Below, one piece after another: positions 58,895 through 64,000 of a stretch of DNA of 64,000 nucleotides. The DNA comes from JAKQDH01 sp029558835 (GTDB lineage: Bacteria > Planctomycetota > Phycisphaerae > UBA1845). A program made the translations under genes and the position numbers. The DNA lies in assembly GCA_035356615.1 (NCBI GenBank), contig DAOQSN010000011.1, forward strand, positions 57,349-121,348. Reading direction: 5' to 3'. How positions within the stretch are numbered: position 1 is the stretch's first letter; each line of letters begins with the position of its first letter. Below the pieces are notes generated by a model, which did not search any database, was not told the DNA's origin, and saw nothing but the letters and a program-made list of their open reading frames with translations.

Positions 58895-61800
58895 TCAGTC
58901 TGCCCCGCCGCTCTCGCTCGCCGGTGCGGGTCGGACCTCCGGGGTCGGTTCGGAAGAGGCCATGGAGCAGGGAGGGTCGATGCAGAGCTGGCAGATTCTC
59001 TTGGTGCCCAGGTCCAGGCCCCAGAGCGTCTGGGTGGTCCCATCGTAGGAAAGCTGGTACCAGAAGCCCTCGAACGCGGCCACGACAACCTCGCCGTCCA
59101 CGATCGGCACGCGGTTCTCGGTTTGGACTTCTGGGAGGAAGCCCCTCCGCAGCAACGCCTCCGGGTCCACTACGTACACGAGGCCGCGGAGTTGCCGAGA
59201 GGGCCCGCGATCAGGCTCGTCACTGTAACTGGAGACCCACAAGCGATCCTGCCCGGAGGCATCCGAACCGAATGCGATGCCGGCGAGGGAAGAATCGGCT
59301 GACGTTGCCTGGCCCACGACCCCCGCGCCGCCGCGTTTGAGGCCCTCCCGATCAAGAATCTCTAGATCGAGGGCATAGATGTCGTCATGCCGCGACGCAA
59401 GCCAGCTGTCGCTAATGTACCACAGACGCTTCCCGTCACACGCCACGCCTGTGGGACAAGGCGTGGGCAGCCAACGCACACGCTCCCCCGGCCCCTCGGG
59501 TCCGACGCTGCCGACTTGGCCGCCCCCTTTGCTGTCATCGTTTAGGTTAGGAATCCACCGGCGCACAAAGCGCAGCGTCGGGCCGCAGTAGCACAAAGGC
59601 GCTGCTGGGAACGCCTCCAGCGATGCCTCCCAGTTCTGCGTGTCAGGCGAACGGACCCACATAACCTCCTGGTCTTGCTGATCATGCCCGGTGAGCACCA
59701 TATCGCCGGCTTGCACAGCCAACCCATTCGCGCTCAAACAATGAGACAACACAAGGCAGGACCCAGGAATCGGGTCGCCTAGTGCCACAGTGCTTTTCCC
59801 CAACTGCACGTCCCATCGCCTTTGATAGCCAGAGCGGAGTCGTGCCACTGGCATGCGCGTACTCGGCTCGTACTGCGGCGCGCTCGCCGATATGATGGCG
59901 ATTGACCCCGCTCCCGGATCGGTGGGAATGATGTATGCGCCGAGGGCGTTCGTCTCACACTCTGCCCCCTGATCCGTCCGTACGGTGGCCCCGGCGATCG
60001 GACGGCCGGTAACCCCGTCGGTCACGAAGCCAGCCACCGTTGTGCCAGCGTCGGTGCAGTCCTTGACCTCCACGCGCTCAATGGCAAAGCGCGCTTCTCC
60101 GGACCACACTCCCGCCGAGGCCTGGGTGCCAACGAGAAACCTGAGCTTCCACACTGGCAGGTTGGAAATGTCCACGACCTCAAACGGGGCGTTCGGGGCA
60201 ATGCCTGCGCGCACGACCGCCAGTTTCGATGTACGCGACAGCTCGATGCGCACGTGCTGAGGGGGCAGCGTGAGTCTGTGGTTCACGGTGGCGGGTCCGG
60301 CGGCGAAGAGCACCTTGCTCTGGGAGGAACTCCCGGACCCCATGGCCTGATTCCCTGCCGTGTGGATTTGGATAACAAAGCGGCCGTTGAGCGCCTCCCC
60401 CTCGCCCAACTGCACATCGATCTGAACATTCTCCGCCTGCTGCCCGACGTCGGCCCGGGAATCCAGCCAGACGGCGTGTGCGGTGCCCAAGCCGACGTGC
60501 TCCGGCTTTCCTTCGGTCTTGCAAGCCGCGTGGCTTTTCAGAATCAAAGCGCCGTTTTCCGCGTAGATGCGGCCGCCCAGGCGGTCGCCAGGAGGTTCTT
60601 GCAGCAGGGGCCACTCGGGCTTCTCGCCGGGCACCCATAGATCGCGCCGCAACTCGGAGCCTTCGAACTCGTCCACAAACGGAAAGACTCCGGCATCCGA
60701 CGCCAACTCCGGCGTAGGGCCTTCCGGCGGCCCCGCAGCAATGCCTGGGAGTCGCGGCTCCGGGGCCGTCGGTGTTGCGGCTGGACGTGTGCGCCCAAAC
60801 TGCCTCACGCCAATCACCACCGCGATTGCTATGACCACTACGCCGAGCACCGGCAAGCCGACTCGCAACCGACGCCGGGCTCCAGCATGTCGCGAGGGCG
60901 CCGGCTTCCTTCGATGGTGCTCATGCCCATGCGGGCCCAGCGGCGACTCGCCGCGCTCGAACCGTTCCAGGTCCGCGACTACGTCGCCCATGTCGGCGTA
61001 ACGGTCGCGCAGCTCGCGCGCCATGCAGCCTTCCACGATCAGCGCGAGCGCGGCCGAGACCTGCGGGTTCTTCTCCCGCAGCGGCATCGGTGGGCCCGTC
61101 ACGATTCGCTCGACGACCTCCTGTGGTGTTGCTCCGTCGTACGGCAGGGCGCCGCTGAGCATCTCGTAGAGCAATGCCCCGAAGGCGTAGATGTCGCCGC
61201 GGAAGTCACCGGCCTTGCCAGCGGCGATCTCCGGCGCTAGGTACGGCGGAGTGCCCTCGATCGGTGTGCGCTGCACGTCGATGAGCGACTCATTCAGGAA
61301 CGTGCAACGCCCCAACCCGAAATCGGCGAGGTAAGCGCGGTCCTCCGCATCGAGCAGCACGTTGCCGGGTTTGAGGTCCCGATGAATGATGCCCTTGTCG
61401 TGGGCGAAGGCCAGCGCCCGCGCCACGTGCAGGCCGATACGCCGCACAGTGGATTCGTCGAGCGGCCGGCCGGGACGGATGTGCTGGGCCAGGCTACCGT
61501 GCTCCATCAACGGCATGACGAAGTAGGGCCCTTCCGGACGGTCGGAGACCTCGATGACCTCCACGATGTCGGGGTGGGCCAGGTGCTTCATGTGGCGGGC
61601 TTCGGTGAGGAAGCGATGCACGACCCGCGGCTGCTGCACGAATTGCTCTCTAAGCAGCTTGAGGGCGAGGCGGCGCTTGGGGTGACGCGGATCGTGCGCC
61701 TCGACGACGACGGCCATGCCGCCTTCGCCCACGAAACGCAGTACTTCGAAGCGTCCGACGCTGGCGAGCAAACCCAGGCGCGGAGGCGCACCCAGGATAC

Positions 61801-61948
61801 GGGCCTGCAGCAGCCGGCCTATGGAGTCCGAGGATAGCCACGGAATCCCGGGAGTTGCGGTCTCGCTCGTACCGGCGATCGGACGCTCGTCGCTGGATGG
61901 CCCCGGTTCGATCGGGGAACCGGTCGGTCCAGGCGCGTCGGGCAGCAT
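58895..61948 (-). CDS. Transmembrane Ser/Thr protein kinase with large exported C-terminal region
   Basis: A 1,017-residue Hanks-type kinase. Cytoplasmic kinase domain: GEGGMAVV at residues 74-81, Lys97 in LALKLL, IIHRDLKPGNVLL at 187-199, DFG at 209-211, APE at 238-240. A single transmembrane helix lies at about 363-384 (VGLPVLGVVVIAIAVVIG). Outside, a jellyroll-like sensor region (430-640) is followed by a carboxypeptidase-regulatory-like module (GFVTDGVTGRPIAGATVRTD) and a beta-propeller-like stretch (KRLWYISDSWLASRHDDIYA, GIAFGSDASGQDRLWVSSYS). AAGGAG is eight bases before the ATG. Its upstream neighbours are a small protein and an ECF sigma factor, a typical planctomycete signalling set. 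Confidence 0.92.
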   Translation of the reverse strand: MLPDAPGPTGSPIEPGPSSDERPIAGTSETATPGIPWLSSDSIGRLLQARILGAPPRLGLLASVGRFEVLRFVGEGGMAVVVEAHDPRHPKRRLALKLLREQFVQQPRVVHRFLTEARHMKHLAHPDIVEVIEVSDRPEGPYFVMPLMEHGSLAQHIRPGRPLDESTVRRIGLHVARALAFAHDKGIIHRDLKPGNVLLDAEDRAYLADFGLGRCTFLNESLIDVQRTPIEGTPPYLAPEIAAGKAGDFRGDIYAFGALLYEMLSGALPYDGATPQEVVERIVTGPPMPLREKNPQVSAALALIVEGCMARELRDRYADMGDVVADLERFERGESPLGPHGHEHHRRKPAPSRHAGARRRLRVGLPVLGVVVIAIAVVIGVRQFGRTRPAATPTAPEPRLPGIAAGPPEGPTPELASDAGVFPFVDEFEGSELRRDLWVPGEKPEWPLLQEPPGDRLGGRIYAENGALILKSHAACKTEGKPEHVGLGTAHAVWLDSRADVGQQAENVQIDVQLGEGEALNGRFVIQIHTAGNQAMGSGSSSQSKVLFAAGPATVNHRLTLPPQHVRIELSRTSKLAVVRAGIAPNAPFEVVDISNLPVWKLRFLVGTQASAGVWSGEARFAIERVEVKDCTDAGTTVAGFVTDGVTGRPIAGATVRTDQGAECETNALGAYIIPTDPGAGSIAIISASAPQYEPSTRMPVARLRSGYQRRWDVQLGKSTVALGDPIPGSCLVLSHCLSANGLAVQAGDMVLTGHDQQDQEVMWVRSPDTQNWEASLEAFPAAPLCYCGPTLRFVRRWIPNLNDDSKGGGQVGSVGPEGPGERVRWLPTPCPTGVACDGKRLWYISDSWLASRHDDIYALDLEILDREGLKRGGAGVVGQATSADSSLAGIAFGSDASGQDRLWVSSYSDEPDRGPSRQLRGLVYVVDPEALLRRGFLPEVQTENRVPIVDGEVVVAAFEGFWYQLSYDGTTQTLWGLDLGTKRICQLCIDPPCSMASSEPTPEVRPAPASESGGAD

Positions 61949-61968
61949 GGCGCCGCTCCTTCGTTAGA

Positions 61969-62472
61969 TCAGTCTTGGAGGTGACTCCGACCGGATTCAA
62001 ACAGTCCGCGTAGCGCTGGATCAAGCCAGTCCTGAGCGAGAACCCAAGCGATCCCTTCACGCAAGGCAGCCGCATCGAGTTCGGTGATCCGCTGTCCACA
62101 TCGTACCTGCGCGGCAACGATCGCTGCAAGATACAACACCTGCCCGATCTCCGCGGGAATGGGGCTGTCCGGGCTGTACACCATTGCCTTGGCGAACTGC
62201 TTGGTAAGCTGGAGAAGCTCGACGGGCGGCTGCGAATGCGTGAACAGATCGCGGAACGTGCGGATTGTTGCCCCCGTGCCCGCGGATGACCCGCCCAGCA
62301 TCGCCGACACCTCCGGCGGGAGGCTCCCCAGATCGACCTCGATGCCGGCCGACATCTGGTGCACGAGCATGGCTTCAAGCTCGGAGGGGGTCCAGGCGTG
62401 GCGGTCGGATCGACTGGCCTCCAGCAGCTTCGCCAGTTGGGCAGGTCCGGTGCGTTCGATCAACGGGTTCAA
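61969..62472 (-). CDS. Small helical protein of the sigma factor-kinase cluster
   Basis: A 167-residue mostly helical, soluble protein. The N-terminus ERTGPAQLAKLLEASRSDRH, a middle GIEVDLGSLPPEVSAMLGG and LLQLTKQFAKAMVY are visible; the C-terminus reads GIAWVLAQDWLDPALRGLFE. No family is recognised by motif. The start is TTG 62,472 with GAGGAG eight bases upstream. It stands 20 bases before the kinase gene and 238 bases after the sigma factor gene, all on the minus strand, so it may link kinase and sigma, for example as a modulator. That role is inference. Confidence 0.75.
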   Translation of the reverse strand: MNPLIERTGPAQLAKLLEASRSDRHAWTPSELEAMLVHQMSAGIEVDLGSLPPEVSAMLGGSSAGTGATIRTFRDLFTHSQPPVELLQLTKQFAKAMVYSPDSPIPAEIGQVLYLAAIVAAQVRCGQRITELDAAALREGIAWVLAQDWLDPALRGLFESGRSHLQD

Positions 62473-62710
62473 TGGCGTGCTCCTCGGGCCGGGCGAACGT
62501 CAGGCCACGTCCGTGCGCGGCCACGTTCCGGCCCTTCACGGAGGCGGCGCGTCTGCAGCGTCGCCCCCCCCGCGGGCGACGTAGTGGGCTCCAAGGCGCC
62601 GGTCTTCGGCCACGCCCGCGGGGCCAGCGTGGCTTGTTCCGCCTGATCGCTTCCACCCCCCTGCTGCGCCCCTGGGTCCCCGTCATACAGATACGCACGC
62701 CGGCGGCCAA

Positions 62711-63436
62711 TCATGCGCGCCACCCGGCCAGGCAATTCAATAGGTCACTCACCTCGGCCTCCGCCTCGGCGTCTTCGCCCGCGTACTCGGCCACCACGGA
62801 AGCGAGGGCCTCTCGGAACCAGCGCTTCGCGGTGACCAGGGCGTTCATCGCCTGCATCGGTGACGCAAAGCCGTACTGGGCAACGAGTTGCGCGTAGGGT
62901 GGCGCCGGCGCGCTGCCCAGGATCGGCCCGACCAGCCGGGTCTCGAACAGCTCCCACAACTCCGGCCGGGAAGCGGCGCAGCGGGCGTGCATGCGCGAGA
63001 GGGCCTCGTCGATCACCTGCCGGGCCCAGGCAAGGTTGAACTCCTGCTCCGGCCCGGCGGACTTGCCGGGCGCCGGAGGTACATCCTCCAAGGAGGCAAC
63101 GCCTTGCCGCCGCCGACGCAGCTCGGTGATGACGTACCGGTCCAAAGCTGTGCAGAGTAGCGACCGAAACCGGCCGCGGGCTCGATCCGCCCGACCCAGC
63201 AGTTCCTTCTCCAGAATGTGGTGCGTGATGAAGCCTTGGACCACGTCGTCGATCTGGTCAGCCGCCAACGTGCGACCGAACCGCCGTGCGACATGCGTCC
63301 GCATGGCCGGCTGGTACCGCGTCAAGACCTCCGCCAGCGCCGGCCGCCGCGCGTCCGCATCCTCCCCGGCCGCCCGCGCCAGCAGCGACCAGTGCGTCGT
63401 GGGGAACTGGCCGACGTTGCGTTCAGGTTGGTCCAT
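62711..63436 (-). CDS. ECF-type RNA polymerase sigma factor (planctomycete type)
   Basis: A 241-residue extracytoplasmic-function sigma factor. The opening GQFPTTHWSLLARAAG is typical of planctomycete ECF groups associated with Ser/Thr kinases. Region 2 includes RYQPAMRTHVARRFGRTLAA, DQIDDVVQGFITHHILEKEL and RGRFRSLLCTALDRYVITEL. Region 4 is compact (YAQLVAQYGFASPMQAMNAL, VTAKRWFREALASVV). No anti-sigma factor is adjacent; in such groups control is thought to come from kinase phosphorylation. The kinase at 58,895-61,948 is the obvious candidate partner. Confidence 0.93.
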   Translation of the reverse strand: MDQPERNVGQFPTTHWSLLARAAGEDADARRPALAEVLTRYQPAMRTHVARRFGRTLAADQIDDVVQGFITHHILEKELLGRADRARGRFRSLLCTALDRYVITELRRRRQGVASLEDVPPAPGKSAGPEQEFNLAWARQVIDEALSRMHARCAASRPELWELFETRLVGPILGSAPAPPYAQLVAQYGFASPMQAMNALVTAKRWFREALASVVAEYAGEDAEAEAEVSDLLNCLAGWRA

Positions 63437-63946
63437 CGCAGGTCACCGTCTGAGTGCACGCCTCGCCTGTAGCTTGCCGGACTGCCCAATGCCTGTGCCG
63501 GAGCCAGTTGCTACCGCTTCGCAGAGACCCCAGTGTACCACGCCGCGTGACGCGACAGAATGGGCACGTGCCGCAAGCCCTTTGCTGATCGCGGGTTACA
63601 GCCCGCGAACTTGCGTTTTTCCGGCGTCTCCCGAGCGAAGCCTGCGCCCCGCAGCCAGTTTCGACGCGCGTACCCCCGGTCCGGCGAAAGCCATGCCGGG
63701 TGGCCACCGGTTCGGTGGAATCTGTGCCGCTGCGCAACGTTCAGAGTCTCGCGGCAACGCGCCATGCGGGAGCCGTCGTCGGAGACTGAACCCAGGCGTG
63801 GGCCCGCTGCGCCGAAACGCAGGGTGACACCAATGTGACCGCTTCCGGAAAAACCAAGAATCTCGCCGGTTTCGGAGTTCCGACCCCGCGGGGTATACGT
63901 CACCCGCACCGCTGATCCTTCCCCATTCAGGCGGGCAGCGTGCTGC
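63437..63946. other. Intergenic gap upstream of the sigma factor
   Basis: About 510 bases. Base composition is slightly less GC-rich than neighbouring genes and frames on both strands look non-coding. It should include the sigma-factor promoter, but I cannot point to convincing boxes. Confidence 0.35.
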
Positions 63947-64000
63947 TCAACTCGGCCCCACGAACCGGGCCGCGAAGGCTGTGTAGTCCGCGGCGTCCAC
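63947..64000 (-). CDS. C-terminal end of a dockerin-like-tailed protein (partial, cut by window edge)
   Basis: On the minus strand the last 54 bases read VDAADYTAFAARFVGPS and stop at 63,947-63,949. This matches the last half-repeat of the dockerin-like tails in this window (VDLADFSAFEVVFAGG and VDLADFAAFSVIFT). The gene body lies beyond the right edge. Short, but the motif is distinctive. Confidence 0.6.
   Translation of the reverse strand: MDAADYTAFAARFVGPS

Noticed and set aside
63511..63909. Minus-strand frame of 132 residues upstream of the sigma factor
   Set aside because: No ribosome site, mixed composition, no motif; regarded as intergenic.
1..64000. tRNA, rRNA or riboswitch genes
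   Set aside because: No cloverleaf with a GTTC-type T-arm, no rRNA-like tract and no known riboswitch core was recognised by eye; a covariance-model scan would be needed to exclude weak cases.

Overview
The window reads as a high-GC chromosomal segment from a planctomycete, probably of the Phycisphaerae type. This is inference from several traits: an ECF sigma factor opening with the FPTTHW signature and followed by a small protein and a transmembrane Ser/Thr kinase; secreted proteins ending in dockerin-like Asp-rich repeats; a large glycan/sugar-acid catabolic island; an LptD-like outer-membrane protein; and a nfeD/flotillin membrane module. No rRNA, tRNA, CRISPR array, prophage or transposase was seen.

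Layout. 1-23,320 is a sugar and polysaccharide catabolic region. It holds a ROK kinase, a TIM-barrel sugar isomerase, an Old-Yellow-Enzyme-like reductase overlapping a FAD dehydrogenase, an SDR followed by a KDPG aldolase-KDG kinase fusion, a UroD-like protein, a sodium/solute symporter, an exported PLP enzyme and a heparinase II/III-like lyase. On the minus strand follow a Gfo/Idh/MocA oxidoreductase overlapping a GH38 alpha-mannosidase, a second UroD-like protein overlapping a six-hairpin glycosidase, and an exported RidA. The plausible joint role is to release uronate or mannose-type sugars, import them, reduce unsaturated uronates to KDG and feed pyruvate plus glyceraldehyde-3-phosphate into central metabolism. 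23,537-28,176 carries a cupin, a soluble Ser/Thr kinase, imidazolonepropionase and a nucleotide-sugar epimerase. 28,309-29,958 is a secreted beta-helix protein. 30,556-34,857 is a membrane module: NfeD serine protease, short NfeD, flotillin-like FloA and a proline-rich membrane protein.

35,295-39,019 encodes GatD and GatE, the two subunits of the Glu-tRNA(Gln) amidotransferase regarded as archaeal, here in an otherwise bacterial setting. 40,230-43,172 is LptD-like. 44,380-48,455 is a trehalose operon: otsA overlapping an OtsB-GH15 fusion. It is flanked by two identical 78-nt direct repeats, each the 3' end of what looks like a roughly 160-nt small RNA with its own promoter-like box and intrinsic terminator. 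49,406-53,982 is an RND efflux pair. 54,490-58,389 has secreted dockerin-tailed proteins, one of them a paralogue interrupted by a single in-frame TAG. 58,895-63,436 is a kinase/small protein/ECF sigma cluster. The right edge cuts another dockerin-tailed gene.

Many intergenic gaps are filled by two families of dispersed nested palindromes. I call them A (ends gtggcatgcccaagc / gcttggccatgccac) and B (ends GTACGTGTTTAGCG / CGCTAAACACGTAC). One B copy splits a different repeat, which suggests mobility. Functions are from motif recognition by eye; no database search was possible.
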